A stretch of 64,000 nt of DNA from Luscinia megarhynchos (Eukaryota > Chordata > Aves > Passeriformes > Turdidae). Where the stretch lies: the NCBI GenBank assembly GCA_034336665.1, contig CM067590.1:3133748-3197747 (forward strand). Direction: 5' to 3'. A model generated the notes under the pieces. It worked only from the letters and a program-made list of their open reading frames with translations, was not told the DNA's origin and did not search any database. Positions 22,501-33,599 of this stretch are shown piece by piece (position 1 is the stretch's first letter; each line of letters opens with the position of its first letter). Both the position numbers and the translations under genes were made by a program.

Positions 22501-25500
22501 GGACACCGTGTCCCCAGCAGCTGGAGGCAGGAATTTCACCTCCCCCCAGAGACCCATTTGCAGAGCCCCCAGGGTCCGGCCAGCACCATCCCTGGCCGCC
22601 CCGGCTGCAGCCCACTTTATCCTGGAGTAACCTCTCCCAGCCTCACAAGCCCGGGGAGTGGGAGCACAGCTCCTCTTATCCGCCCTCTTCCAAGGCCTCT
22701 GGAGCCTGGTGAGGAGCAGCACCAGCTCCATCTGGATGGGACAGGCAGAGGCTGGCTGAGGGTGGGGGGTTGTGGTGCACGTGCTGGCCAGGCTCTCCAG
22801 TGATTTCCTCAAAGATCCTGCTGCCAGACACCGATAAATAAACGCCAGGAACCACAGCCCCTACCATGGTCTGTGGCCACTATCAGCCCTCCCCGGGTCC
22901 CCCAGCCTCCCAAAAGAGATAAATGAGGTGAGCCTGGTTGATGGCTGCCCGGCCCCACTACACTTTGCCTCCAGCACAGAGGAACCCCCTGGAGGGGGTC
23001 CCAGTGCTCTCAGCTCCCTCCAAGTAGGGATGGGGCCAGGGCCAGGATCTCACTCAGCTTTTAGTTGGCAGCCCCAAGCTGCAGCAGGACAGGCCTGAGG
23101 AGCTGCCATTGTGACCGTGCTGAGGGGTGCAGGGCGCTGGGGGAAGCGGTTTTGTTAAAAACCTTTTCCCCTTTAAGCAAATAACAACATGACCTTCCAA
23201 AGCCCTGCTCCTGCCTCCTGCGGGCAGCAGGTCCTTGAGCGTGTTCTCACACAGCCACGAAAGTGCTGGAGGATCCGCAGCTCCGGCACACGCCAAAACA
23301 TCTGGCGGGGCTGGAACTCACAGCTGGAGAGTTTCCACTTCTGGAACTGCCCGTTACATAAAGCCATTTCACACACGCGCTGGGAGGAGCGAGGGGCAGC
23401 GGAGGGGAAGAAATAGATCTTCTTTCCTTAGAAAAACCTGACGAAGTTTCCTTCTGAGCAGCCGTGGTGAGGGCAGGGGAGGGAGGCCCCAGCGCAGAGG
23501 GGTTAACTTGGGAACAGCCAGCCCCAGATCCTCTCCCTGCATTTGGCTGCCCTGCCAAGACCTGGGTCATGCATCCCTCTCCACTGGGAGAGCAACTAAA
23601 ATACACTCAAAACGAGAGCAGCCGGGGGACGCAGGCTGTCCCGCCAGCCCTGATCCACAGCAGCATCCGTCCAGGAGCTGCAGCAGCACGAGCTTGGGGT
23701 CAGCAGTCCCTGGGGTCCCTGCGCTGTCCCAGACCACCAAGGACAGCCCTGTCGGTGAGGGGCAGCCCAGCTCTGTGCTGCTACATCACCCAGAGCTACA
23801 GACTGAGTATTTTCCCCACAGTTCCACACATTCCCCATGGGCAGAGCTCAGCCCCACAGCAGCCTCTCACCCCCAACATCCTCACCTTTGCAGGGGTGGC
23901 AGGTCACCAGCCCCAGGAAGCCCAGCAGGCTGATCTTGTTGCCTGGGTAAGTGTAGTTAGACCAGGCCACATCCACGTTGCCGTTGGCACAGCATTCCTC
24001 CCATGTCACGCCTGTCTTCAGGATCATGGTGCACTTGGCCTCTTTCCCCTGTTGCAGCCAGCAGATTCCACCTGTGGAGAGGGCAGAGGGTGAGGGATCC
24101 CTGCTGTGCCAGGACCCCTGTGAAGGGCAGTGAGATCCTGGCTGTGGCTGCACCACCTTGGGGCAGAGGCACTGGGATCACTCCAGTGCTGGGACAAGTC
24201 GGGGAACCCAGAGATGCTCTGTGCTGGCTCCTGTGGCACAATAGTTGTCCCAGGGCAGGCATCCCCAAGGGTCCCTGGCGTGGCAACTCAGTGTCCCCAT
24301 GGCCACCCCAACACTGCTGCCAGCCCTCTTGTGCCAATAGGCTCCAAATCCAGCACTTGGACCACAGGGATGGACCAGTTATCCCAGCACTCCCCTGATG
24401 CTCTGGGAGATGCCCAGCTTGCCAGCCAGGATCTCAGCTTGTAGCTTGCCTGCCTGCATCTCTGCCCAGTTCCTGCCTGGCCCCACAGAGAGGGGTCCCA
24501 GCCCAGGGCAGCAGACAGAGTGGGGCCAGTGGGTGGCTGCTGTGAGTGCTGGATCTCCTGGCATGTGCCAGTGGCCCCACAGAGGGATGGAACTGTTCCC
24601 TGACACGGGAGCCTGACACCCACAGCCTCTGCAAGGAGCATCTGAGCCAGCTGCTGGAGCACAGGGCACTTGCCCCAGCCCTTGGGTCCGGGCCAGACCC
24701 GCGGCACCCGATCCCTCTGACTCAAAAGCCTGTTTGTTCCGTGACCCACCAGCGAATCAGTTAGATGATTTTTTTTTGTGAGTGATTTCTTTGCAATTTC
24801 CGCCTCTGCAAACCAGCCTCTTGTGACGCTTATTTGGGTTCGTGCTCTCATTAGCTGTGCTTGAGGTTTGCTAAACGGCGAAAGATGGAAGGGAGGGATG
24901 GGGGCAGGGACGGGTCTTGAGCTGCCAGGCGGGAGTTGCTTCCCTCCTAAGCAGGATTCACTCTGCTCCAAAGCGGAGCCCGCCCCCGCCCCAGACCCTC
25001 TGTGTCCCTCTCCTTCCCCATGCACACGATTCTGGTTCGGTCACAAACACATGAGGCTCCCAGCCCGGCTGCATCCGCGGGGCAGCCGTGGATGGAGCAA
25101 AACCCTCGGGCTGCAGGAGCCAGCGCCGGGACACCTCGAGCAGCGCCAGCCGCTCCAGCACGCGGCTGCCATCGGGGTTTATCCTCCACGGACTTGTCCA
25201 ATTGCTCTTCCAAGCTCAATTTCCCGTTACAACACCGCGCGGCCCCCACTCCCCACGGAACATCCAGCATCGTGCGAGGGGAAGGTGGAAACTCCCGGAG
25301 AGGCGACACCGCACGGCTCCGAGGCGCTGAGAAGGGCTGAGAGAGTCCCGGTCCGGGGTCTCGGGATAGCCTCTCCCACTGTCCCGACACCGCCCAGGCA
25401 CGGCGAAAGCCGCTAGCATCGGTAGCGGAACCAAGCTCCGAACTCCACACTCCAGTCACGGACCGGCCCCGCTCCCGGCCCGTCCCACCGGGGACACGCA

Positions 25501-25986
25501 GTCCCGAACTGACTGTGCCGCCCGCAGCCCGGGATCCCCCGGGACACACCGGCTGCGGGATGCCGGGGCCGGGCAGCGGCACCGGGCGGGACCCGGGCGG
25601 GTCGCTCCCGCCGCGGAGCCATGGGACCCGCCCGACGGAGGGACAACGGGGACCGGGACACCCGAGCGACCCCGCCGGGCACCCGGCAGCCGCCGCTCCG
25701 CCCGGTAAAGCGGGTTTGCACCGCCGAGAGCCCGGCATCCACCCGGTGGGACGGGACAGCGGTGCTCGGGGCTGCCGCCCGATAGCGGCAACGCGACCCC
25801 GGGCCGGGCCGCCCCCGCCCCGAGCACCTGCCGGCGGGAGCGGCGTTACCGGCGGCCGGGGCGGAGCGGAGCGGGCGGACAGGCTGCGCCGGGAGCCCCG
25901 CCGGGACCGGGACCCCCGTGGCTCTTACCGTGCGCGGCGGCGGGGCTGCAGAGCGCCAGCAGGCAGAGCGCCAGCCGCAGCGGCAT
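19569..25986 (-). CDS. FSTL3: Follistatin-like 3, complete, 5 exons
   Basis: FSTL3 is a secreted glycoprotein that binds and blocks activin, myostatin and related TGF-beta ligands. Exons in transcript order: 25929-25986, 23886-24071, 20943-21158, 19712-19939, 19569-19621, all joined at phase 1, giving 246 aa (human about 263). Residues 1-18 ([18 protein letters not shown]) are a signal peptide. Exon 2 is the N-terminal domain ([22 protein letters not shown]). Exon 3 is follistatin domain 1 with a Kazal module ([12 protein letters not shown]). Exon 4 is follistatin domain 2 ([17 protein letters not shown]). Exon 5 adds a short acidic tail ending ENYV; human ends ENFV. There is no third follistatin domain, which separates it from FST. 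N-glycosylation sequons occur at SNYT and NNVT. Confidence 0.96.
19940..20942 (-). other. FSTL3: FSTL3 intron 3
   Basis: GC-rich intron between the two follistatin-domain exons. I see no coding exon, repeat array or RNA gene in it. Confidence 0.6.
21159..23885 (-). other. FSTL3: FSTL3 intron 2, with polypurine tract
   Basis: An intron of about 2.7 kb. The only notable structure is a GA-rich tract at about 22115-22180 on the plus strand, nearly pure purine. The parts at 22360-22440 and 23340-23470 are less GC-rich than the rest. No coding exon is supported. Confidence 0.6.
24072..25928 (-). other. FSTL3: FSTL3 intron 1
   Basis: This intron separates the signal-peptide exon from the N-terminal domain exon. 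An AT-rich island at about 24750-24870 contrasts with the GC-rich flanks and may be a regulatory element. From about 25480 the intron becomes CpG-dense as it enters the promoter island. Confidence 0.6.
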
Positions 25987-26300
25987 GGCCGGGCCGGGCG
26001 GGGACGGGCCGGGACGGGCCGGGGCGCTCCGGTGACCTGTTGCTGTGAGGCGGCGGCGAGGCCGACGGAGCTATAAAGCGGCGGGGCGGCGTGAATCACC
26101 GGGCGGGGCGGCGCGGGGGGGCCGGGGCGGGGGCAGAGTCGGGGGGCAGCGAGGGGGATGAGCGCGGGGGGGCGGCGGGAGGCGATGAGGGTCTGATCGT
26201 CACCGAGTGGGCGGGGGGCGTCGTGTCCGTGCGTCCCCAGGAGAGGGCGGGGACCGGCACCCCGGCACTGAGGTGGGTCGGGGAAGGTTTGGGGGTGCCC
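25480..26300 (-). promoter_or_regulatory. FSTL3: FSTL3 CpG-island promoter region
   Basis: Strongly CpG-rich sequence covers the first exon and both flanks, with G-runs at 26100-26180. A CTATAAAG lies at 26071-26078. It reads as a TATA box in the plus direction, away from FSTL3, so it may not serve this gene. Boundaries are by eye. Confidence 0.55.
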
Positions 26301-26504
26301 CTCCGTGATCGGGGTGGAGAGGAGCAGAGCGGTGTCTGGGCAGACCCCGAGGCGTGGGGGAGTCCAGAGCGCTCCCCTGCCCGACCCTGTGCTGCCCTCC
26401 CGGCTGTGCCTTCCCCACCGAATCTGCCTCCTCCCTGGCTGGCAGCAGGGGTACGGTGTGGGCTGTCTCATCTATGGCTCCTTTCACCTCTGCTCCCCAA
26501 ACAC

Positions 26505-26600
26505 TCCCACAGCTCGGCTGGTACCCAACATCACCCCCAACACACAGAGGGAAACTGAGGCACACCCTGAGCCTTGCCAGGCAAGGAGAGGAAGGAGAAG
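26505..26600 (-). mobile_element. Possible MIR fragment
   Basis: On the minus strand the bases GTGCCTCAGTTTCCCTCTG match the conserved core of MIR-type SINEs. The match does not extend convincingly in either direction, so this is tentative. Confidence 0.3.
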
Positions 26601-29144
26601 AACTGTGGGGCCATACCCCTGTGGCCCGTGCTGTCCCTGTCCTCCACAGATGTCCCTGTCACCACGAGGACTGCTTCATCTGGCGGCTGAACAGTTCCCC
26701 TGGGCTGGGGACCTGCAGCTGGGCCAGTGCTGCCAGGCTTTGTGGGGCTCCTACAGGACAAGGGAGGGCAGCAGAGAACCCAGGGCAAAGCAGGTCAGAT
26801 TTGGCCTTGCTCCTTGCTTGGTGCCACCACAGAGAGATCACCCATCTGTCTGAAGGGGCTGAAGGGGGTCAGGATGCACCAGGGACTGTCACCCTGCTCT
26901 GCAGGCAGAGCGCTGGGGACACAGGGCTCTCTGCCATAGCCCAGGGCCCTCTCCAGCCCCAAGCGCCTTGTCCGGCTCCTGGCCACGCAGCTGAGGAACG
27001 TTTCACCCCGTGCACTGGCCCCAGCTGAGGTCATGTTTTCGGCAGGGCTGAGCCGGGCTCTTTCAGAGAGGGGCCCTGGCCGCAAGGCCCACGGGACCCT
27101 GCACCACCCCTCCAGCCCAGCAGCAGCCTCCTGGCTCTGAGTGGTGCCAGCACAGCACGAGCAGCTTGGTTTGGCATGGGATGGGGCTGGACACAGCTTT
27201 GCTCCAGTGGGATGTGGAGCAGCCTGAGTTCCATAACAAGGGGAGCGAGTGAAATGCCATGTGCCAGCATGGACAGAGAGCAGTGTCACTGGCACTGCCA
27301 CATCTTCAGCCCTCCAGCCAGCAGGCTGGCTCTCACCCAGGCAGATCTTCCCTCCCTTCCTCACTTATAGCCCTTTGCAGCTCTAGGGAGGGGTCAGGAG
27401 AGGGAAGGGCCAGGTGGCGTTGGTGCCACCCACAGCACCCGGCACCTCCAGACAGTGTGTGGTGGGGACAGGGAGCACTGACCATGGGACAGTGGAGGGC
27501 CCTGGGGGGAAGGACAGAGCCAGCAGCCCCTGGCCACCAGGTTCCCAGAGTGCTGCTGGCCCTGGCCCTGGCGCTGCTCCCGGCCCTGTCCTGGCTGGCG
27601 TGACCCAGGCTCGCTCGGCCGCCTCGGAGTGGTTGCCCATGTAAGGGCAGAGGGCTGGGGAGCCAAACTTCCAAGCGGGATGTCCGTGAGCGAGTGGGTG
27701 GTGATGCACTCACTCACATGCTCCAGGATGCGAGAGGAGCTCGCAGAGGCCAGGAAGGGATTTTCCTTGGCTGCAAGTGGGGTTGCACAACTGCCGTCTC
27801 TGGCAGGGAAGGGGTCAGACCTTGCTTGGAGCAGCAGGAGCTGCTGCATCTGTAAGGGAGCAGCCAGGCTCCTGATGTAAAGGCAGGAGGAGTCTGGTGG
27901 CCAGGAGGGAAGTGAGTCCTTGAGCCAGAGGGTGCTCAGAGTCCTAATGAGACTGCCCAGCTCCCAGGAAAACCATGCTGGGGGCTCTGCTTGCCACTCT
28001 CCTGGCTGTGGCTAAAGCAACTTGCCTGTGGTTTTACCACAGGTGGGGGCCAAGGCTGGTTCTCAAGCAAAGCTGGGAGCAAAATTCCACAGGCCAGTCC
28101 TATGCAGAGGGTGATGCTATCTCCCTGAACCCCACAGACACCCCAGGGCGTGACTGAGCCCCAGCAGCACCCACGGAGTGAGTGGGGTGAGGAGCTGGTC
28201 TGGAATCTGCAGGAAAGCAGCCCTGCAGCACCCAAAGGAAGAGAGCAGAACCTCTGGGCCAGGGCTGGGGGCGGTGGCAGGCACTGGAGCCAGGACAAAG
28301 GAGCTCTTTGGAGCACAGTGAATAGTAGCTTCACATCTGACCTTTCCTCTGGGCACTGGTGCCACGCTGGGTCAGGGCTGCAACAGGATTTTGGGACAAG
28401 GTTCAGACCCAACCATTCTCCCCCCAAACCCCAGCTGCTGCATGCTGCTGCTGGGCTCCTTTAAGGAGGGAATCTCGCCTCTCTCATCAGTTCAGGCTAA
28501 TTAAACTCTGCTAAACCAATTAGAGCTGCAATTTGCAGCAAGAGGTTCTATTGAGAAGAAGAGCCCAGGGTCAGGGCAGAGGTTTCATACCGCTGGCGTG
28601 GATCTGTGGGCAGGTGTTGGCCGGGGCCCTGGATGTTGCCATTTCCCTGTCAGAGCAAGGTGATCCTGGCCCCATTCCTCTCCTCACCGCAGTGGGATGC
28701 CCCAGTTTCTCTCATGCAAGCAGAACGCTGCCAAACGCCGCAGTGGGGAGAGGGGCTGCTGGTGGGGGCTCCACAGCCCCAGCTCAGGTTTATCCGTGGG
28801 ACTCCAGGAGCCCTCAGGGACAGGCTCAGCACAGCAGGGCCAGCAGTAGAGCTCAGTGTGCACCCAGCAAAGGGGGACGGGATGGAGCTTTGGTCACATC
28901 CCTTGGAGCACGTGGTGAGTGGCCAGAGCAAGGCATGAGCCAAGGGCACGGCCCTGAGGCTGCTGCCGCCAGCCTTAACCCTGGGGCAGGATTTTCTCCT
29001 GTATCCCCACAGCTCCAGCCCAGTGAATTGACTCAGTGCTTGTTTGGGGAGAGAGTGGAGTGTCAGGACGGCACCTTGATGGGCGCACTCCACCCCCAGC
29101 GCTGACACGGAGCTTCGCCCCGCGCCCCGGGGCGGCAGCGTCAC

Positions 29145-29300
29145 CGCTCCGTGCCTCAGTTTCCCCATCTGCTGAGGCGAGATAATGCTCCTCTGCTTGA
29201 TCCTGCGCTATCTCCCAGGAAGGTTGCAGGGATTAGTTTGCTAATGTTTGCAAGGAGCTTTGAAGATGAAAAGCCGTGAACAAATGCCAAGAAGTGCTGA
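29145..29300 (+). mobile_element. MIR-like SINE
   Basis: Reading plus, the stretch begins with GTGCCTCAGTTTCCCCATCTG-type sequence, continues with GATAATGCTCCTC, then GGTTGCAGGGATTAG and TTTGCAAGGAGCTTTGAAGATG. These appear in the order of the 3' half of MIR elements as known from sauropsids (CTCAGTTTCCCCATCTG, GGATAATAATAC, GTTGTGAGGATTA, TTTGTAAAGCGCTTTGA). It is an ancient, non-coding copy. Confidence 0.75.
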
Positions 29301-29846
29301 GCTGGATTCTCCTCGCCAAGTAATCGTTTCATGTTCCTGGGACACTTCCACTTCTGTGGATGAGGGAAGGCAGGGCGGGAGCGCCAGCATGCAGGGAGGG
29401 CTGGGAGGCTGACATACATTCCCAAGACCTGCCCCTCCAAATCTGATCATCCATTCTGTTTGATTCCTGATCAAATTCTGATGCCCTCCTGCTGATGCCC
29501 AAACCCAGACCTGCTGCTGGCACCAGCACCCCCAGCACCCTGCAGGCCCCAGCACCACAGGAAGCATCACCTTGGAGGGATTCACTCCCTCTCCCCTTCT
29601 CAGAAATGTCCTCCTCCTTTCCAGTGCTTTGAGTGCCTCCAGCAAGAGCTGCACTTGCCCAACACCTCTGTTTTTTTGAGTTTTTGGTCACAGTGCCACC
29701 AGTTCTGCCCTGAACTGATAGGAGATGCTTTGGGCTCTGTCCGTGCTGGGGAAATGCCACTGCTTGGAGCCACAAGGTGCAAACAACATAGAGTGGGGAC
29801 TGGGAAGCCTGAGATGTGGGGAAGAAGTGGCCAGAGCCAGCAATGT

Positions 29847-29919
29847 CATCCCATCCCATCCCATCCCATCCCATCCCATCCCATCCCATCCCATCCCATC
29901 CCATCCCATCCCACCCCAC
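29847..29919 (+). repeat. (CATCC)n pentanucleotide microsatellite
   Basis: About thirteen perfect CATCC units are followed by two CACCC variants. The unit has no stop codon in most frames, which produces spurious long open frames on both strands. Confidence 0.97.
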
Positions 29920-30122
29920 CCTGCAGCCCAGCCTGGAGAAGACACCTCTGACCACACGTGTCCCTCTCAGCAGCTGTCTCATGGCTCTAGTTACATCTCT
30001 CCTGTCCACACACCCCAATTTCCAGCCTCCCTAACGAGCTCCTTACGGAACAATCCCGTTGCCCGCATGGCTGAGCCTGGTGGGGTTGGCCTGGCGGGGC
30101 TCGGCCACGCGTGACACAGGCT

Positions 30123-30154
30123 CTGTGTGTGTCTGTGTGTGTGTGTGTGAGTGT
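30123..30154 (+). repeat. TG-rich dinucleotide tract
   Basis: An imperfect (TG)n run interrupted by CT and GA steps, about 30 bases long. Confidence 0.85.
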
Positions 30155-31065
30155 AAACAAGCCGTGAGTCAGCGCCGGCGGCCGTGCGGGCTCCCAGCGC
30201 GATCGCTGCCGCCGCCGCGGTGAGGGGCAGGAGCAAAGCGAGCCTCGAGGGAAGAGCTGGCAGCGCCGCGGAACGCCGGGCAACCGTGTGGAGCTGAACT
30301 GGGTCCAGCAGAGCTGGGAGTCGGGAAAACCTCCCGGGTCATTAAAGTCTCCTGGCTGCTTGGGGAGAGGCGCTGCCGAAGGAAGCAGGGCTGCACCGGG
30401 AAGGGCAGCAGCTGATCTTCGCTCCCAGTGCAAGGTGCTGGTTGTTGGGGTGGGACAGATGGGCTGGTGGCTGCCCTGCTCTCATACCAGCCACGGGGAG
30501 GACATGGACCCCATTGGCACTACAATCCCAGCATCCCAGCCTGGAGGATCCTCATCCTGTGGGCCACTCAAGAGCAGAGCCACCACAGGTCACATCCTCC
30601 CTGGAGCCCACATCTGCCACACAGCCCCTGTCAGCCAGAGAACCTCATTGCTTGGCCCAGGCTGGCAGTTGTTAGAAAAGCATGTTTTTCACATTAAAAT
30701 TTCCCTTGAAGAACAATGGTTTAAACCAAGCATAAAAAAGGAAAGAATCCAAAAAGAAAAAAAAAGGAGAAAGGAAAATTTTTGGTGGAGCCCAAAAGCA
30801 GCCTCCTGGGACCATGAACTTCCCCTGAGCCCCTCTGCCTTGGCTGCTCCCAGGGGAAGATGGGCCACTGTGACAGCACAGCTGGGCTAGGGAAGGACCA
30901 CCAAGACGCCACCAGCCCTTCTGATCCAGGGATCAGAGCTGTGTGGGGCTGGCCACCAGTGTCCCTCAGCCCTCTCAGCATGGTGGTGGTGAGGAAGGGG
31001 CTCAGCCTGCACCGCTGCTCCTGGTTGCCATGAGCTGCCGGATCACAGCCAGATGGGATCCAGAC

Positions 31066-31267
31066 CCACAGCCTGGAGGTGTGAGGCTCCAGGAGATGAG
31101 GTGGGGGATGTAAATCTCCCGATCTGTCTGAGCAAATTCAAAGGAAACCGATTCAAATCCGCCGTGACACGACTGGCTCGAGGCGAGTAGACAATCCCTG
31201 CAGTGTCTGTAAGGAATCTCGCCGCTTTCCTTTGAGTGGCCTCCAATTTATTAATTAAAATAGGCAA
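31066..31267 (-). mobile_element. Possible fossil of a LINE reverse-transcriptase C-terminus
   Basis: A 74-codon minus-strand frame includes NKLEATQRKAARFL and, further on, VTADLNRF and PLNLLRQIGRFT. The order resembles the C-terminal end of non-LTR reverse transcriptases (LE-x-x-QRRAARF, then VTxML, then LEERR-ARLT). The match is by eye and partial, and upstream motifs are absent. It could also be chance inside a conserved AT-rich non-coding element. Confidence 0.3.
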
Positions 31268-32499
31268 TTATATATGATGTGGGGTGGAGGGGAGCAGGGA
31301 GACCAGCTGCACCAGTTATTCTCACTTGGCAGGAATTGCTCTGGAAGCTGCTCTGGCTCCAGGAGGTGCTTGTGCTTCCCAGGGCTCAAGGCAGAGCCTG
31401 GGATGAGCCCATGCCTGGAGCTGCCCCTGTGCTTCCAACACCTGGGCAGTGTGGGGGCTTCAGCTCCAGCCACCACTTTCTTTAGGACCACAGGGTCCAG
31501 AGGCCAGGAGGAATCCCTTGACCCCCTGTCTGGGGCATGTGTCCCCTCCACTGCTCAGCCCAGGTGGGATGGTGACTCTGAGCTGCTGGAGGAGCCTCCC
31601 ACCCTGTCCCATCCCCTCAGACAGTGGGAGCCCTGGGATATTTTCCGTTGCCCTTCCCAAGCAGGGTGGCCGATTTGGGAGCGGGCTCTGTCTAATGATG
31701 ACTCGATATTACCTGGGGAGGTGTCACCTCCTCGTCAGCCCTCTCTGGTGAGGGTGCAGTTTTCCTTTCTGCAGCACCGTGGGAAAATCCTTCCCAGGGT
31801 GACTCAAATTTTCTCCCAACCAGACGCAGCTTCCTCGGAGGCTGCAGAAGGAAGGGGGACAGCCAATCACAGAACCCCCAAACTTGGGGCACCCAAGCAG
31901 CATCAGAGACGGGGTCGCCAGGGGATGCTCATGCCCTCTGCGGGGAGGAATCGTGGCTGGGAGCCAAAGTCAGGGTGTGGGGTTGTCTGGGAGCCTCAGC
32001 CCCCAAAGAAGGGGCTCATGCTCAGCACCAGCAAAGAGGGATGGGCAGGGGACTCATGGGCAGAGGCTGCAGTCCTGACATGGAGGCAAACCCCAACAGA
32101 TGAGTGAGGGGCTTTTAGGGGACCCTTCCCACTGCTGTGCGCCCGCAGCTGCTCTGCTGCTCTTATCTCCATGTGCATCCACATCCGCTGCCATTTGCAT
32201 CCCAACGAGTGTTGCCACGTTCAGCTTCCACAGCTCCTGCGTCAGGGAATTCCAGAAGGGCAAAGTCAGTGGAGCCGGATCCTTCCCCCCCATCCCACAG
32301 GCACCCGGCATCCATTTGATCAAGTGGCAACTTGTCCTCCGACCATGAAGCAGGGCACTGGAGAACCGCGGGGAAGGAGCTTCCCTTGGGGTGTGAAATG
32401 CCCCATCCGCAGCCGCGGGCTCTGCGCTGAGCTCCGGGCTCTGTCTGGCTCCCGGACCGACGCACTGTCTGGGCCCACCTCCTGAATAAAAGGGTCACG

Positions 32500-32545
32500 G
32501 GAGCAGCAGTTTCCTCATCACCTGTAAATAAATAAATGCCAACAT
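32500..32545 (+). mobile_element. Possible MIR scrap
   Basis: CAGTTTCCTCATC then CCTGTAAATAAATAAATG resembles the MIR core (CAGTTTCCTCATCTGTAAAATG). Flanks do not extend the match well. Confidence 0.3.
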
Positions 32546-33491
32546 GCCTTATCAGCGGCCGGGATCATCGATCAGCCACTGAACTCTGCCAGTCTGTCCC
32601 ACAGCTGCAATTCTCACACGGCCTCCCAGCTGCTGACGGTGACCCAGCCCTCAAGCGCTGTGTGCCACCGGTGTCCAGCTCACGATGTCCTTGTCCCTGT
32701 CCCTGTCCCCCCGCAGCGCGGGGAGCGGAGCTCTGCCGAGCTTTCCACGGCTCCTGAGCTGCTCCACAAATCCCTCCCCGGCTCCATCACCCGGCAAAGC
32801 TGGAGCAGCAAACCCTGGGCTGAAGATGCCACCTGCTGGGAGCAGGGCTGGTGTGGCGGGCTCGAAGCCCGAGACCTCACAGTCCCACTATGCAGAACCC
32901 TTAAAATCTCACCGTCCTGCCATTCCAATCCTGCCCCGCAGCCTCACCCTCCTCCCCCGAAACCTCACAACCTCACCCCGAAATCTCCCACCACCCCAAA
33001 ATCCTTGCTCGGCAGTGCCACACAGCAGCCCCTGAGGCTTGGGACCCAGTGAGGGCCAGGCAGAACCTCTGCTCTCTCAAAAGCTGCAGCCGGGGCAGAA
33101 CGCTGGCCCTGAACCGAGCCGCAGGTGGGATTCTCAAGTCCCAAAAATCGAGATTCCACCTCCCAACCCTAAAAAACTCCCCAGAACCCTTTGGCATTCA
33201 AGGGGCAAGGTTTGGGGGAAACACCCAACCTGAGAGTGTTCTGCCAGAAATGGAACATTCCAGTTGCTTTGGGGCTATTGGAACTTGAAGCAACTCCTGA
33301 GATATTCACTGGGAATATCCCTTTTTCCTCCTTTCGCGGGACTCAACTCACCCCAGCTCATCTTTTCTTCATATCTTAAGAATTAAATTAATAAATAAGT
33401 CAGCTCTTGACCTTTGAAAGCTCGGGGGTCCGGCGGGGCTGAGACAGGGGTCAGGAAACCGGGGGTGGAGGGGAGAAGGAAAGATGGGGGG

Positions 33492-33519
33492 TTCCCGGAA
33501 TGTGGGGGGCTTCCCGGAA
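33492..33519 (+). promoter_or_regulatory. RNF126: Paired TTCCCGGAA palindromes upstream of RNF126
   Basis: TTCCCGGAA occurs at 33492-33500 and 33511-33519, 19 bp apart. It fits the STAT/BCL6-type consensus TTCNNNGAA. Both copies lie about 200-230 bp before the RNF126 start. Function is unproven. Confidence 0.4.
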
Positions 33520-33599
33520 TCGGGGACACAATCCCGCCGCTTCGCTGGCCGCGCCCCATCGCCTCATTTGGTCAAATCTCCGCCCACTCACCTTACACG

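Larger units (their letters stand above)
26301..33400. other. Intergenic stretch, FSTL3 to RNF126
   Basis: I find no supported gene in this 7-kb stretch. It contains a MIR-like SINE, a CATCC pentamer array, a TG-rich tract, an A-rich stretch (about 30720-30780), a possible reverse-transcriptase fossil, and AT-rich islands with homeodomain-type TAATTA motifs (28460-28560 and 31190-31270). An octamer ATTTGCAT lies near 32191. AATAAA strings on the plus strand near 32486 and 32527 have no gene upstream that I can recognise. Confidence 0.6.

Noticed and set aside
29329..30018. 229-codon minus-strand frame near 29.8 kb
   Set aside because: The middle is a run of Gly-Met-Asp-Trp from the CATCC repeat, and the flanks have no homologue that I recognise.
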